This document shows, piece by piece, positions 43,504-53,444 of a DNA stretch of 64,000 bases (positions are counted from its first letter, which is position 1; each line of letters opens with the position of its first letter). The position numbers and the translations under genes were made by a program. This stretch comes from Psychrobacter immobilis. Its GTDB lineage: Bacteria > Pseudomonadota > Gammaproteobacteria > Pseudomonadales > Moraxellaceae. The stretch is from the NCBI RefSeq assembly GCF_904846285.1, contig NZ_CAJHAD010000005.1, forward strand, positions 97,754 to 161,753, written 5' to 3'. The notes beneath the pieces were generated by a model, which saw only the letters and a program-made list of their open reading frames with translations, did no database searches and had not been told where the DNA came from.

Positions 43504-44730
43504 ATGGCGTTATCACTACAAAAAGATAAAATCCGGTTTTTATTGCTTGAAGGTCTACATGACAATGCGTTAAAAGTATTGGAAGGGGCCGGTTATCATA
43601 ATATCGAGAATATCAGTCACGCCTTAGATCAAGATGAGCTGATCGAAAAGATTAAAGACGCTCACTTTATCGGTATCCGTTCACGTACGCAATTGACGCG
43701 TGAAGTGCTTGAGCACGCCCACAAGCTTATCGGTATTGGCTGCTTTTGTATCGGTACCAACCAAGTAGACTTGGACGCCGCTCGTGATTTGGGTATTCCT
43801 GTCTTTAACGCGCCATATTCGAACACCCGTTCGGTCGCTGAGCTGGTATTGGCCGAAGCCATTATGCTATATCGTGGTATCCCTGAAAAGAATGCTACTG
43901 TACACCGTGGCGGTTGGGGCAAGTCTGCGACCAACTCGCATGAAGTACGTGGTAAGACGATTGGTATCGTCGGTTACGGCTCTATCGGCTCGCAATTGTC
44001 GGTATTGGCTGAAAGCTTCGGTATGAAAGTCATTTATCATGATGTTGTGACTAAATTACCACTGGGTAACGCCGTGCAAGTAAGTAGCTTAGAAGAACTA
44101 TTATCAACCGCTGATATCGTCACCTTGCATGTGCCTGATGTGCCAAGCACGCGCTATATGATGAAAGCTGAGCAGTTTGCCCATATGAAAGACGGCAGCT
44201 ACTTTATTAATGCGGCACGCGGTACTTGTGTTGAGATTGATGATTTGGCGGCAGTGCTTGAGTCAGGTAAAGTATTGGGCGCAGCGATTGACGTGTTCCC
44301 GAAAGAGCCAAAATCTGCTGATGAAGAGTTTGAGTCGCCACTGCGTAAATTTGATAACGTTATCTTGACGCCGCATATCGGTGGTTCAACGCAAGAAGCG
44401 CAAGCGAATATCGGTCTTGAAGTTGCAGATAAGTTCGTCAGATACTCTGACCAAGGCGATACTGCGACTGCCGTAAACTTCCCAGAAGTTTCTGTGCCGT
44501 TTAAAGAAGGCTCGCATCGTCTGCTGCATATCCATAGAAACGTCCCAGGCGTATTGTCACAGATTAACCGTCTGTTTGCCGAAGCGCATATCAACATTTT
44601 AGCGCAGAGCTTAATGACGGAAGGTGATGTGGGTTATCTGGTGATGGATGTTGATTATAACGATTCAACCGCTGCACTTGATCAGCTAAAAGACGTCGAA
44701 GAAACGATTCGCGTGCGTATCCTGTTCTAA
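43504..44730 (+). CDS. serA: D-3-phosphoglycerate dehydrogenase
   Basis: SerA catalyses the first step of serine synthesis, oxidising 3-phosphoglycerate with NAD. The Rossmann motif is GIVGYGSIGSQL (about residues 154-165), the catalytic Arg region INAARGTCVEID, and the catalytic His in TPHIGGSTQEA. A C-terminal ACT domain (HRNVPGVLSQINRLFAEAHINI) allows serine feedback. Length 408 aa matches the E. coli type. The AGGACAG ribosome binding site precedes the ATG. Divergent from the FAD dehydrogenase that probably recycles its 2-hydroxyglutarate by-product. Confidence 0.97.
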   Translation: MALSLQKDKIRFLLLEGLHDNALKVLEGAGYHNIENISHALDQDELIEKIKDAHFIGIRSRTQLTREVLEHAHKLIGIGCFCIGTNQVDLDAARDLGIPVFNAPYSNTRSVAELVLAEAIMLYRGIPEKNATVHRGGWGKSATNSHEVRGKTIGIVGYGSIGSQLSVLAESFGMKVIYHDVVTKLPLGNAVQVSSLEELLSTADIVTLHVPDVPSTRYMMKAEQFAHMKDGSYFINAARGTCVEIDDLAAVLESGKVLGAAIDVFPKEPKSADEEFESPLRKFDNVILTPHIGGSTQEAQANIGLEVADKFVRYSDQGDTATAVNFPEVSVPFKEGSHRLLHIHRNVPGVLSQINRLFAEAHINILAQSLMTEGDVGYLVMDVDYNDSTAALDQLKDVEETIRVRILF

Positions 44731-44765
44731 AATTAAGCATTATCATTTAATTTTACGACTGGTAT

Positions 44766-44804
44766 AAAAAAAGAGATGCTCTATTAATAGAGCATCTCTT
44801 TTTT
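44766..44804. terminator. Bidirectional terminator between serA and trhO
   Basis: AAAAAAAGAGATGCTCTATTAATAGAGCATCTCTTTTTT is, as listed from 44766, a long perfect palindrome between convergent stops; three GTCTAAT-type heptamers follow at 44823-44843. Confidence 0.93.
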
Positions 44805-44864
44805 ATGGCTAATACTTTAAACGTCTAATGTCTAATGTCTAAAGTCAAAATTGAAAATTAATTA

Positions 44865-45920
44865 TTACGCTTTGGCTTTATTCGCAGCTTCCGCTTGACG
44901 ACGTGCTTCAATCTTAGCGGCTTTACGCTTTTCAATCACATCAATCACATCGCTACCGATATGCACTTCGCCACGTTTTTTTGCCAGCTGCATTTGATGC
45001 TCGCGCTCACGGAAACGGGCTTTTTGTTCTTCGGTCGCCTTATCGATACAGTGCGGGCATGACTCGCCTTTGATATAGGCGGCGCTTTGCATTTCCTCAT
45101 GAGTAATCGGCATGCGGCAAGCAAAGCATTGCTCATAGTTGCCTTTCTCTAGGTTATGATTGACCGAGACGCGATTGTCAAAAACGAAGCAATCGCCTTG
45201 CCACATAGACTCGCTGGCTGGGATTTCTTCTAAGTATTTTAAAATGCCACCTTCTAAATGATAGACCTCTTCAAAGCCTTGCTCGCGCATAAATGCTGTA
45301 GATTTCTCACAGCGGATACCGCCGGTACAGAACATGGCGACTTTTTTATGCTTAGCAGGATCTAGCTCTTTTGCCACGTACTCTGGAAACTCGCGGAAGG
45401 TTTCGGTATTTGGATTAACGGCATTTTGAAAAGTACCGATTTGAACTTCATAATCATTACGAGTATCGATTAGGATAACTTCAGGGTCTGAGATAAGCGC
45501 ATTCCATTCGCTTGGCTTAACGTAGCGACCAACCGATTGTAATGGGTCGATATTCTCTACGCCCATCGTGACGATTTCTTTTTTTAGCTTCACTTTAGTG
45601 CGATAAAAAGGCTGCGCATCAGTATAAGACTCTTTAAAGGTAAAGCTGCCAATCGCTTCGATACTACGCAGATAGTCTAAGACATTATCGATACCTTGGC
45701 GACTACCAGAAATCGTGCCATTAATGCCTTCGCTCGCGATTAATAAAGTGCCTTTGACGTCATGCTCAAGCATGGTATTTAAAATTGGTTCACGATATCG
45801 CTCAAAATCGGCAAAGCGCGTGAACTTGTAGAGTGCGGCAACGACGATGTTATTGGTGACACTATCGTATTCGGTGGCATGGTTTGGTGCTTTGACGTCA
45901 GTAATTTGTGAGGTACTCAT
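44865..45920 (-). CDS. trhO: tRNA uridine(34) hydroxylase TrhO (rhodanese-like)
   Basis: TrhO (YceA) hydroxylates U34 of certain tRNAs on the way to 5-methoxy- or 5-carboxymethoxyuridine. The N-terminal domain ([20 protein letters not shown]) is followed by the rhodanese domain with [17 protein letters not shown] and the active-site cysteine loop [14 protein letters not shown]-terminal cysteine-rich part (CFACRMP...CPHC) and a Lys/Arg/Ala-rich tail finish the protein. Length 351 aa is typical. The AGGAGA ribosome binding site supports the ATG at 45920. Confidence 0.95.
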   Translation of the reverse strand: MSTSQITDVKAPNHATEYDSVTNNIVVAALYKFTRFADFERYREPILNTMLEHDVKGTLLIASEGINGTISGSRQGIDNVLDYLRSIEAIGSFTFKESYTDAQPFYRTKVKLKKEIVTMGVENIDPLQSVGRYVKPSEWNALISDPEVILIDTRNDYEVQIGTFQNAVNPNTETFREFPEYVAKELDPAKHKKVAMFCTGGIRCEKSTAFMREQGFEEVYHLEGGILKYLEEIPASESMWQGDCFVFDNRVSVNHNLEKGNYEQCFACRMPITHEEMQSAAYIKGESCPHCIDKATEEQKARFREREHQMQLAKKRGEVHIGSDVIDVIEKRKAAKIEARRQAEAANKAKA

Positions 45921-46131
45921 GTTTTCTCCTGCTGGCTAGGTCGCAAACCTAGTGCATTGGGTTTAAGGTGTTTTTTAAAATTAACGGTTAAAGAAATTCA
46001 TAAAGCTCATAACACTAGCGCAATTGTGGAATTGGCTAATGCGCGCGTAGTGTAGCAAATTTTAAGAAATTTTTGGAAGGTTTATCGTTCTAAATTATCA
46101 CAGAGATATGAGAGATAATAAAAACGGCAAA

Positions 46132-46164
46132 CAAAAAAGCCCAGTACGATACTGAGCTTTTTTT
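46132..46164 (-). terminator. Terminator after the Sel1-repeat gene
   Basis: AAAAAAGCCCAGTA and TACTGAGCTTTTTTT form the stem with one mismatch, about 43 nt after the stop at 46207. Confidence 0.85.
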
Positions 46165-46206
46165 ATATTCAATGCGTAAAATCGAAGTTTAGTTTATTGT
46201 TTAAAG

Positions 46207-46788
46207 TTACTTACTCTGAAACCAAGTATCGGCTTTGCTACGAGCACTAGCGATATCAGAGCTTGATAAGTTCAATGCCAATTGACCGATTTTACCGCGA
46301 GCTTTGTTACGGACTTTTTCGTCTAACATACCATCACGGGCAGCCAAATCGTACCATTTATAAGCATCGACTAGATTTTTTTGCTTTTCGTCTAGCAGAG
46401 CAAGCGTATAGCTGGCACGGTTATCACCGCGCATTGCCGCTTTTTCTAACCAACCGCGTGCTTGCTGTAGGTTTGGTTGCACACCTTCACCGCGCAAGTA
46501 CATGATGGCAAGATTTAACTGAGCAGGGGCAACGCCTTGCTGAGCTGCTTTGGTATACCACTGGACAGCTTGTTGGGTGTTTTTGGCAATACCTTCGCCT
46601 TTTTGCAAACGCTTGGCTAGGTAAAATTGAGCGTGATTGTTACCTTGGGCAGCGCTGGCAGACAGCTCACTGATAGGCATTAGCTCAAAACGTGAAGTGT
46701 CAAGTGGCACGTTTGATATTAACTCAGCGTTGGCAAGGCCCGCACAAGAAAACAGGGCAGTGAACAACGCAGCTTTTAATAATTTCAT
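46207..46788 (-). CDS. Secreted Sel1-repeat protein
   Basis: The 193-aa protein has a signal peptide (MKLLKAALFTALFSCAGLANA, cleaved near residue 21) followed by about three Sel1-like repeats (about residues 45-155) with the pattern A..G...AQ..LA....G.G......A..W..KAA. This helical repeat usually mediates protein-protein contacts in the periplasm. No catalytic residues are seen. The GGAG ribosome binding site lies just before the ATG. Upstream, AATTAGGT (46877) is inverted as ACCTAATT (46906). Confidence 0.85.
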   Translation of the reverse strand: MKLLKAALFTALFSCAGLANAELISNVPLDTSRFELMPISELSASAAQGNNHAQFYLAKRLQKGEGIAKNTQQAVQWYTKAAQQGVAPAQLNLAIMYLRGEGVQPNLQQARGWLEKAAMRGDNRASYTLALLDEKQKNLVDAYKWYDLAARDGMLDEKVRNKARGKIGQLALNLSSSDIASARSKADTWFQSK

Positions 46789-47191
46789 AGCAGCTCCAAA
46801 ATTAGGCAGTTAATAAGCAAAAGAAAAGTTGCACCGCTAAAAATTGTCTCGCTAAAGACAGTTAGACGGCGATAACAATTAGGTGAATTCTTGCAGTACC
46901 AACTTACCTAATTATTAGCAATATAATTAATAATGGTCGTGTGACAGTTGCGCTAACCGAGCCGATAAACGGTCATAATCGGGGTGCGACTGACACTATT
47001 TTGCTAGCTTAACACCCAAACTTACGAAACTCAAATACTAATTACACGATTTAATGCTTAGCTATACCCCATTGTCCTCAATAAAATCATAGAGTTACTT
47101 TAGCGTAAGGATAAATTAACATTCTATTAAGGTTAAAATTATTACCTATTGAGTTAAATTGTCGTTAATAACAAGGGCATAAACCCTGGTG
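46789..47191. other. 403-nt gap with an 8-bp inverted repeat
   Basis: AATTAGGT (46877-46884) and ACCTAATT (46906-46913) form an inverted repeat about 90-125 nt before the Sel1 gene start, a possible operator or leader hairpin. A weak hairpin AGGGTTTATGCCCT lies just after metW on the minus strand. Nothing else is recognised. Confidence 0.4.
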
Positions 47192-47809
47192 TTAATCAGG
47201 TTTTTGTTTACTGACCCGATAAATAGCGACGTCTGCTAGCAGGTTGGGCGCTTGTCTGATTAATGCTGTCATCAGTGAGCTATGACCTTTTTCAGAATCA
47301 CTGACCGCAAAGCGGTTGATGATATGAATATCATGCTGCGCGCAAAGTTTTTCGAAATCCTTAAAGGTACACAAATGGATGTTTGGGGTGTTATACCACT
47401 CATAAGGCAGCGCTTCTGACACCGGCATCAGACCTTTTAAGCCCAAATGTAGGCGGTTTTGCCAGTGCGCAAAGTTGGGAAAGGTGATGACGGCTTCGCG
47501 GGCAACGCGTAGCATATCAAGCAGCAATACATCAGGTGCTTTTACCGCTTGTAGTGCTCGCGCCATAACGACGGTATCGAAGCTATTATCTGCAAAACGA
47601 CTTAAGCCATCATTGAGGTCTTGCTCGACGATAGATAAGCCTTTAGTAATGGCTTCATTAATTTTATCTTCGTCAATCTCAAGTCCATAGCCAGTCACGC
47701 CTCGATTCTGCTGTAAATGTGCCAGCAGCTCGCCATTACCGCAGCCTAAATCCAGCACATGTGAGTGCGGCGCAATCCAACGCTCAGCCAATTGATGGTC
47801 CATTCTCAT
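47192..47809 (-). CDS. metW: Methionine biosynthesis protein MetW
   Basis: MetW is a small SAM-methyltransferase-fold protein required with MetX for homoserine acylation in many proteobacteria. The SAM motif reads [16 protein letters not shown] (about residues 17-32), followed by GLEIDE and later [12 protein letters not shown] and [16 protein letters not shown]. Its start codon overlaps the metX stop by 4 nt (ATGA), so the two are translationally coupled, the usual arrangement. Length 205 aa is standard. Confidence 0.96.
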   Translation of the reverse strand: MRMDHQLAERWIAPHSHVLDLGCGNGELLAHLQQNRGVTGYGLEIDEDKINEAITKGLSIVEQDLNDGLSRFADNSFDTVVMARALQAVKAPDVLLLDMLRVAREAVITFPNFAHWQNRLHLGLKGLMPVSEALPYEWYNTPNIHLCTFKDFEKLCAQHDIHIINRFAVSDSEKGHSSLMTALIRQAPNLLADVAIYRVSKQKPD

Positions 47810-49203
47810 GAGCGTACTCCTTTGGCTTTTAAGCGATTAGCAATAAATGGTGCGGTCAAAAAGCCTTTAACAGCCCCCATATAACGCGGAATATCAAACA
47901 AAAACGAATCATGACCGTGCGGGGCATCGACATTGATGTAGCTGACCGGTTTGCCAGTCGCCATCAGCGCATCGACAATTTCTTGTGAGCGCTCGGGAGC
48001 AAAGCGCCAGTCAGTAGTAAATGACACCACTAAATACTGACACTGCGTATGAGCAAAAGCGGCTTTCAGCGCGCTCAGCTCTTTTGCATTGGCTATATTA
48101 ATATGCTCAATATCCGCGCTATTGTTTAACGTTTTCTCAAGCTCATTCTCGGTAGAATCGGCTTTTACTGATTCTGCGAGAGAGGTTTCTAACGCTTCTG
48201 ATGATTTTGTTGATAATTCTACCGCTGACGGATAATCACGCGTCGGGTCAAAATAATCCAACGCTTTGGTCATGAGCAAATAAGTATTGGCATCGAAGTT
48301 TTCACTAAAGCGTTCACCTTGATAGCGTAAATAGCTCTCGACTTGAAACTCGACATCGTAGCCATACATAAATTTGCCAGATTTTAAATCACGGCCAAAC
48401 TTTGCCTTCATCGCATCATCAGTCAAGTAGGTAATATGACCGACCATCCGTGCAAGGATAAGCCCGCGCCGAGGATAAGTGCCTGCCTGCAAGTAACGTC
48501 CCTCTTTAAAATCGGGGTCAGAGAGAATGGATTGACGCGCGACTTCATTAAAGGCGATGTTTTGTGCAGAAAGCTTTGGCGTACTGGCAATAACCACGCA
48601 GCGTTTTAAGCGTTCTGGATAATCGACCGACCATTGCATGGCTTGCATACCGCCCATAGAGCCACCGACAATGGCATGCCAAACATCTATGCCCAAACGG
48701 TCTGAGAGCATGGCTTGGGTTTTTACCCAGTCTTTGATAGTAACAAGTGGAAAGTCGGGGCCATAAACCTGCGGTTCACCCTCATTGCTTATACTCTCTG
48801 GATTGATGGTCGTTGGACCAGTAGAGCCAAAACAGCTGCCGATGTTATTGACACAAACGACAAAAAATTGGTTGGTATCGATGGTTTTATTAGGGCCAAT
48901 CATATTGTCCCACCAGCCAGATTTTTTATCGTCGTCACTATGAAAGCCTGCCGCATGATGGCTACCTGATAAGGCGTGACAAATCAGAATGGCATTTGAT
49001 TTGTCGCTATTCAGCGTGCCATAAGTTTCAAAGGTTAAATCGAATGAGGGCAGGGTGCGATTGCACTCCAAGGTCAACGGCTCAGCGAAATGAAAAGTCT
49101 GCGGCGTGACGATGCCAACTGAACCTACCGAGCCGACGATATCGGTTGTATTAGCAGAATGATTGGTGGAATGCTCACTGGTACTATCAGAACGTGCGCT
49201 CAA
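47806..49203 (-). CDS. metX: Homoserine O-acyltransferase MetX
   Basis: MetX transfers an acyl group (acetyl or succinyl) to homoserine, the first committed step of methionine synthesis. It is an alpha/beta hydrolase: catalytic Ser in [12 protein letters not shown], Asp in [11 protein letters not shown] and His in [11 protein letters not shown]. The [12 protein letters not shown] oxyanion region is also clear. The start is probably the TTG at 49203, because GAGGTAG lies 5 nt before it; the frame is open six codons further to another TTG. An acidic, low-complexity insert of about 45 aa ([14 protein letters not shown]... to about NANAKE) lies in the lid region before the C-terminal strands. At 466 aa it is longer than the usual 380. 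Confidence 0.93.
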   Translation of the reverse strand: MSARSDSTSEHSTNHSANTTDIVGSVGSVGIVTPQTFHFAEPLTLECNRTLPSFDLTFETYGTLNSDKSNAILICHALSGSHHAAGFHSDDDKKSGWWDNMIGPNKTIDTNQFFVVCVNNIGSCFGSTGPTTINPESISNEGEPQVYGPDFPLVTIKDWVKTQAMLSDRLGIDVWHAIVGGSMGGMQAMQWSVDYPERLKRCVVIASTPKLSAQNIAFNEVARQSILSDPDFKEGRYLQAGTYPRRGLILARMVGHITYLTDDAMKAKFGRDLKSGKFMYGYDVEFQVESYLRYQGERFSENFDANTYLLMTKALDYFDPTRDYPSAVELSTKSSEALETSLAESVKADSTENELEKTLNNSADIEHINIANAKELSALKAAFAHTQCQYLVVSFTTDWRFAPERSQEIVDALMATGKPVSYINVDAPHGHDSFLFDIPRYMGAVKGFLTAPFIANRLKAKGVRS

Positions 49204-49699
49204 AGCTACCTCACAAAACAACAGTTATGGATAAAACGAATCTAGAATGGCGACAGTAACGGGTCTAACTACTTTCTTATTATAAGCTATTCTATTGTAT
49301 GGCGATGCGCCTAGGAGTACAACCTTGATAGGCAGTCTTTCAAGTAAAGTGAAAATAGCTAGCGCATTAACGGTATAGCAATACCAAAGCTCAAGCGTTT
49401 TGCCCTGCGTTTTTGATAGATAAAATGCTACACTGATGACAAATATAGGCCTTTTTATTTAACCATGATTTGGTATTTGATTGACTGTCATCTGCTTAGT
49501 ATATTTTGATAATTGCCAAGCGTGGTTAATTAAGGCTTAATAGTACTATTGTTAAATTAGCTGCTTAATAATTTTAGTCTTTACTATTTTAGCGCAGTAC
49601 TCTCTTTTACATTAATTGACGCATTTCTTGCTTGTTAAGACTTAGAATCCAACCATAACGTATCCCAATAATAGTAACCTGATAATAGATAATGCCATT
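49204..49699. other. 496-nt divergent region between metX and hemH
   Basis: Contains a candidate hemH promoter (49477-49505) and the unmapped metX promoter. No SAM riboswitch fold or small RNA gene is recognisable by eye. Confidence 0.4.
49477..49505 (+). promoter_or_regulatory. Candidate sigma-70 promoter for hemH
   Basis: TTGATT (49477-49482) and TATATT (49500-49505) are separated by 17 nt. It would give hemH a leader of about 185 nt. Confidence 0.35.
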
Positions 49700-50719
49700 A
49701 TGAAACCTGAATTGCCGCCACGTATTGCCGTCTTATTAATCAATCTAGGTACGCCTGATGAACCTACTGCGCCTGCAGTACGTCGCTATTTGCGTCAGTT
49801 TTTATCAGACACGCGAGTGATTGAGATTCCTAAATTATTATGGGCGATTATCCTTAATTTGTTTGTATTACCGAGTCGCCCGAAGCGGGTAGCAGCAGCC
49901 TATGCCAGTATTTGGGATGGCGACTCGCCAATGCGCAATATCCTGAACCAACAAGTAGCGATGTTAGATACGCGTTTGGCTGAGCAGGCTGCGCCATTTC
50001 GCGTTTCTGTCCATTCTGCGATGAGCTATGGTAATCCGGGTTTGCCTGATGTGATGGACAAACTGCGTAGCGAAGGCGTTGACCATTTTGTGATGTTACC
50101 CGTATTTCCGCAGTATTCAGCGACTTCAACTGGCGCAGTGTATGATGCGATTACCAAGTGGTCGCTTAAGCAGCGTAACTTGCCTAATATTACGATAGTT
50201 AAAGACTACTTCGCGCATCCTTTATATATCAAAGCATTAGCGGATAGTATTCGTCGCTTTCAAGCGGTACATGGCAAACCTGAAAAGCTTATGTTTAGCT
50301 TCCACGGTATTCCGCAGCCGTATATGGATAAAGGTGATCCTTATCCTAGACGTTGTAAATGTACCGCCGCGCAAGTGGCACAGGAACTGGGATTAGGACC
50401 TGATGAATGGATTATCAGCTTCCAGTCACGCTTTGGTAAGCAGGAATGGGTTAAGCCTTATACCGACGTCATACTCGATGAGTGGGCTAAATCAGGTGTA
50501 AAATCAGTACAAATTCTCAGTCCAGCGTTCTCAGCGGATTGCTTAGAAACGTTAGAAGAATTGGCGATTGAGAACCGTGAGAACTTTCTTCATGCTGGCG
50601 GGCAAGAATACCACTATATCCCAGCACTAAATGCTGATGATGCGCACATAGATTTATTAGAAGCGATGAGCGCGCCATTGGTAAGAGGTTGGGCAGGCAC
50701 ACTCGATGGCTGGGCTTAA
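49700..50719 (+). CDS. hemH: Ferrochelatase
   Basis: HemH inserts ferrous iron into protoporphyrin IX, the last step of heme synthesis. The N-terminal [14 protein letters not shown], the [21 protein letters not shown] region, [17 protein letters not shown] (with the metal-binding His) and the [18 protein letters not shown] motif (with the catalytic Glu) are all in place. Length 339 aa is normal. There is no clear ribosome binding site before the ATG at 49700. Single-gene unit. Confidence 0.97.
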   Translation: MKPELPPRIAVLLINLGTPDEPTAPAVRRYLRQFLSDTRVIEIPKLLWAIILNLFVLPSRPKRVAAAYASIWDGDSPMRNILNQQVAMLDTRLAEQAAPFRVSVHSAMSYGNPGLPDVMDKLRSEGVDHFVMLPVFPQYSATSTGAVYDAITKWSLKQRNLPNITIVKDYFAHPLYIKALADSIRRFQAVHGKPEKLMFSFHGIPQPYMDKGDPYPRRCKCTAAQVAQELGLGPDEWIISFQSRFGKQEWVKPYTDVILDEWAKSGVKSVQILSPAFSADCLETLEELAIENRENFLHAGGQEYHYIPALNADDAHIDLLEAMSAPLVRGWAGTLDGWA

Positions 50720-50734
50720 CTATCCTTTTAAGTC

Positions 50735-50769
50735 AAAAAAATACCGGACATTATGTTCGGTATTTTTTT
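50735..50769. terminator. Bidirectional terminator between hemH and the acidic-protein gene
   Basis: AAAAAATACCGGACA and TGTTCGGTATTTTTTT pair with one mismatch, between convergent stops at 50719 and 50804. Confidence 0.88.
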
Positions 50770-50803
50770 CTGAATTATTTTCTATTTTACAAATATATAA
50801 TTT

Positions 50804-51145
50804 CTAAAAATTATCATCATTAGAAATCTTTGCCGCATCTCTATCGGCAATATCAACGATACTAGGATAATCTTTATCGTCTAAATTGTCTTCGACCAAC
50901 ACTTCATCAATCCGAGATTCATCGATATTTTGGCGATGCATCGGCGTTAGTCCTTGAACTGCATCCGTACCAACTTCAGAATTATGAAATCCTGCGCTAT
51001 TATCGATCACATCGTCATTATCAAAGGTATGCAGCATAGGGTTGTTTAAATCAATCTCTTGGCTACCGTCTCCATTATCATCAATATTGCTATCGCCTTC
51101 GATATGATCCATCTCTTCTGGTAGTGGGGTTTTTGCATTGTCCAT
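50804..51145 (-). CDS. Small acidic protein of unknown function
   Basis: The 113-aa product is unusually rich in Asp, Glu and Asn and poor in hydrophobic residues; it has no signal peptide or TM segment and is probably disordered. The start at ATG 51145 is supported by GAGGA 7 nt upstream; the frame is open 19 codons further but without a ribosome binding site. The segments GLTPMHRQNIDESRIDE and DYPSIVDIADRDAA are the most structured-looking. I do not recognise the family. Confidence 0.7.
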   Translation of the reverse strand: MDNAKTPLPEEMDHIEGDSNIDDNGDGSQEIDLNNPMLHTFDNDDVIDNSAGFHNSEVGTDAVQGLTPMHRQNIDESRIDEVLVEDNLDDKDYPSIVDIADRDAAKISNDDNF

Positions 51146-51383
51146 GGATATGTCCTCATTATAGTTATAAATGCTATGAAAATGATCGTTACTAATTATC
51201 AAAATGATACATGCAAGTTTGCCGCGTTATAATCGCAACTAATAGTAGTAAGGTGTCACAGGATGTGCAAAAAATGTAAGGATTGAAAGTAAAAAAACGG
51301 CTGCCAGCAGTATTAGTTAGGTAGGCAGCCGTGTGTAGGTTTTTAGCTTCAGCGAAGCGTTTTATAGCTAATTAATAATCTTT

Positions 51384-51920
51384 CTAGTTGGCTTTACATG
51401 GTTCATGAGGCTGTAGCTGATATGAAACATGACTTTCAAAATCAACAAGCTTAAAACGCCACAAGTAAATTAAAGCAATGGCATAAACACTGGTTTCTGC
51501 GATTTCTTCTACTATTTCACCCATATTTTCAGGGATGAAAATGGCGTTTTCACCCATATACTCTAACAATGCCAGTGCAACCACGGCGATATATAGGGAC
51601 ACTGGCACCTTTTTTAATACTGTCCATAGATAACGCCAGCTGTAGGCCAACAAGCCCACAATCAGCAGATAGACCGTTAATAGTACAGCGTCTTCCCACC
51701 AAGCATAAGGGTGGTTCAAAAATGAAAAATTACTGGGAATGAAGAGTTCAGGCACGTAATTTAACTCACGACGTATCACAGCAAAAAATACTAATACGGA
51801 TGCCAACCAAAAATATTGACCTAGTTTGAGCTGGCTTTGTATCACATATTGAGCACAGCGAAATATGCAGGCGAATAATATGATGATACCTGGTAGTTCG
51901 ATTACGCCATCTGAAGTCAA
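51384..51920 (-). CDS. Multi-pass membrane protein of unknown function, TTG start
   Basis: The 178-aa protein has about five hydrophobic segments (about residues 8-27, 36-50, 73-95, 104-121, 143-157). Charged conserved-looking motifs are RRELNYVPE between TM2 and TM3 and ENAIFIPENMGEIVEEIAET before the last helix; the acid-rich loop could bind metal, but that is speculation. The only plausible start is TTG at 51920, with AGGAG 8 nt upstream. I do not recognise the family. It lies between the acidic protein gene and the predicted barrel gene, separated by a terminator from the latter. Confidence 0.75.
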   Translation of the reverse strand: MTSDGVIELPGIIILFACIFRCAQYVIQSQLKLGQYFWLASVLVFFAVIRRELNYVPELFIPSNFSFLNHPYAWWEDAVLLTVYLLIVGLLAYSWRYLWTVLKKVPVSLYIAVVALALLEYMGENAIFIPENMGEIVEEIAETSVYAIALIYLWRFKLVDFESHVSYQLQPHEPCKAN

Positions 51921-51946
51921 AATAAATACTCCTGGTTTTTACAAAT

Positions 51947-51974
51947 GAAAAAGTGAGCGCAAAGGCTCACTTTA
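51947..51974 (-). terminator. Terminator downstream of the predicted outer-membrane protein gene
   Basis: On the minus strand AAAGTGAGC, loop, GCTCACTTTTTC forms a perfect stem with five T. It lies 235 nt after the 52209 stop and directly upstream of the TTG-start gene. Confidence 0.75.
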
Positions 51975-52208
51975 AACCGAAAATCGTTTAATCATTAACG
52001 TTGATTAGTCGCTATTATAACGCTAGCTTTAGCCTAATATCGTTATCAATTCATACTAACTGGTCAGCCGCAAGTATAAATAACGTAAGTTTAATCAGTT
52101 AAATGCTTATACGGGATACTATCTAACGTGTTGATCATCACTAATAACCATTTATTTATGAGCTGTTTATGAGCTATTCATAAGCACTGTTAAGCATTAA
52201 AAAAAGCA

Positions 52209-53444
52209 TTAAAAAAAAGCTTCCATGCGCAGTAGAGCAGCGAGGTAATGGTCTTTATTCTCAGTTTTATCATTATAATAATTTAGCTCTGTTTGCACAT
52301 ATAACCACTCTCGCCAAATAGGTTGACGGTAGCTGATAGCAGGGCCATAGCTGTTTAAAGACGACTTATCCTCATCAAAATAACCACTGCTAGAGATACC
52401 GTATGCCAGCTGCTTCTCATTACCTAAATAGTTTACTTGTCTGAGGTCATTGGCCCAATCGGTACTTTCTTCATCATCTTGATTGCGATAGCTGATGGTG
52501 GTGCGATTATTGATAAAGCGGTTGGCATCGCTGCCGTATTTCAAAGTAATGCCGCCTCGAGCATAGTGTTCACTATCGAGACCATAGCGATAGAAATTGT
52601 CGTTGCTCACCGTCCATTTATCGCTCTCATACCAATTTTTATCCACACTGAGTTTGACATAAACATCATCGAGAGAACGAATACCAACATCGACATCAGT
52701 TTTCACTCCCAGTTGATTTTCGATCTCATCACTAAAGCGCGACCAACGCAGGGCAATGGAGGCATTTTCTTCTCTTGTTTTTCTGGTGTTAACGAGCCTG
52801 TCTGAGTTTGTTTGATAACTATCTCCTGTAGTGCTTTGCTTCAAGAAAGCATCTTCATCCAAATCTTCATCACCGATAATCAAGCTTAAACGTTTCTCTA
52901 ACATAGGCAGGCGTAAGCGCCCACGAATTCTGGGTTCAATGCTAACATCACTACCTGATTGCGGATCATTAGCCCAGCGCGTATCTAGCACTACTCGTAG
53001 ACTGGCGGTGGCAGGCTTTTTTGCATCAGGTTCACCAAACCAGCCATCCATTTCATCAGCCCATTCATTCAATTGCTCCTGAGCCTCTTGGTACTTTTCG
53101 TCTGCCCAGCCCCAGTCTGTATTGGATGCTTGAGCGTATTGTTCATTATCTTGATGGATAGATTGACCATCATTTTGGTTAGCAGTTTGCTCATCGGTTT
53201 TAACGGTAGCTTGATAACCAAATTGGTTAAGGCTTTTGTCATTAATATCTGACTTATTACTATCAAGCGGCGCGGCAGCTGCTATATTTTTCTTATTCTC
53301 TGTGTTTTCTAAAGCTTCTATATTTTTTAATGACTCTGACTCTGATGACGTAGTAGGAGCATTGTTAGCCATTGCTGGCGTGTATGGGCTTAGACTAAGG
53401 ATAAGATAACAGGCAATGTTATTAAGCTTAAATGGATTGGTCAT
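52209..53444 (-). CDS. Predicted outer-membrane beta-barrel protein with disordered N-terminal region
   Basis: The 411-aa protein has a signal peptide (about residues 1-27, cleaved after AMA) and then about 110 residues of Asn/Gln/Glu/Ser-rich, probably unstructured sequence. A helical stretch (WADEKYQEAQEQLNEWADEMDGWF) follows. From about residue 145 on, alternating-hydrophobic strands follow (RVVLDTRW, RLSLIIG, IALRWSRF, TISYRNQD, YVQTELNYY) and the chain ends in Phe (LLRMEAFF), as barrel proteins recognised by BamA do. No ligand motif is seen. The ATG at 53444 is chosen since the upstream TTG lacks a ribosome binding site. I cannot name the family. Confidence 0.72.
   Translation of the reverse strand: MTNPFKLNNIACYLILSLSPYTPAMANNAPTTSSESESLKNIEALENTENKKNIAAAAPLDSNKSDINDKSLNQFGYQATVKTDEQTANQNDGQSIHQDNEQYAQASNTDWGWADEKYQEAQEQLNEWADEMDGWFGEPDAKKPATASLRVVLDTRWANDPQSGSDVSIEPRIRGRLRLPMLEKRLSLIIGDEDLDEDAFLKQSTTGDSYQTNSDRLVNTRKTREENASIALRWSRFSDEIENQLGVKTDVDVGIRSLDDVYVKLSVDKNWYESDKWTVSNDNFYRYGLDSEHYARGGITLKYGSDANRFINNRTTISYRNQDDEESTDWANDLRQVNYLGNEKQLAYGISSSGYFDEDKSSLNSYGPAISYRQPIWREWLYVQTELNYYNDKTENKDHYLAALLRMEAFF

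Noticed and set aside
49204..49699. SAM-type riboswitch upstream of metX
   Set aside because: I could not find the paired elements of a known SAM riboswitch by eye on the minus strand; a covariance-model search would be needed to claim one.
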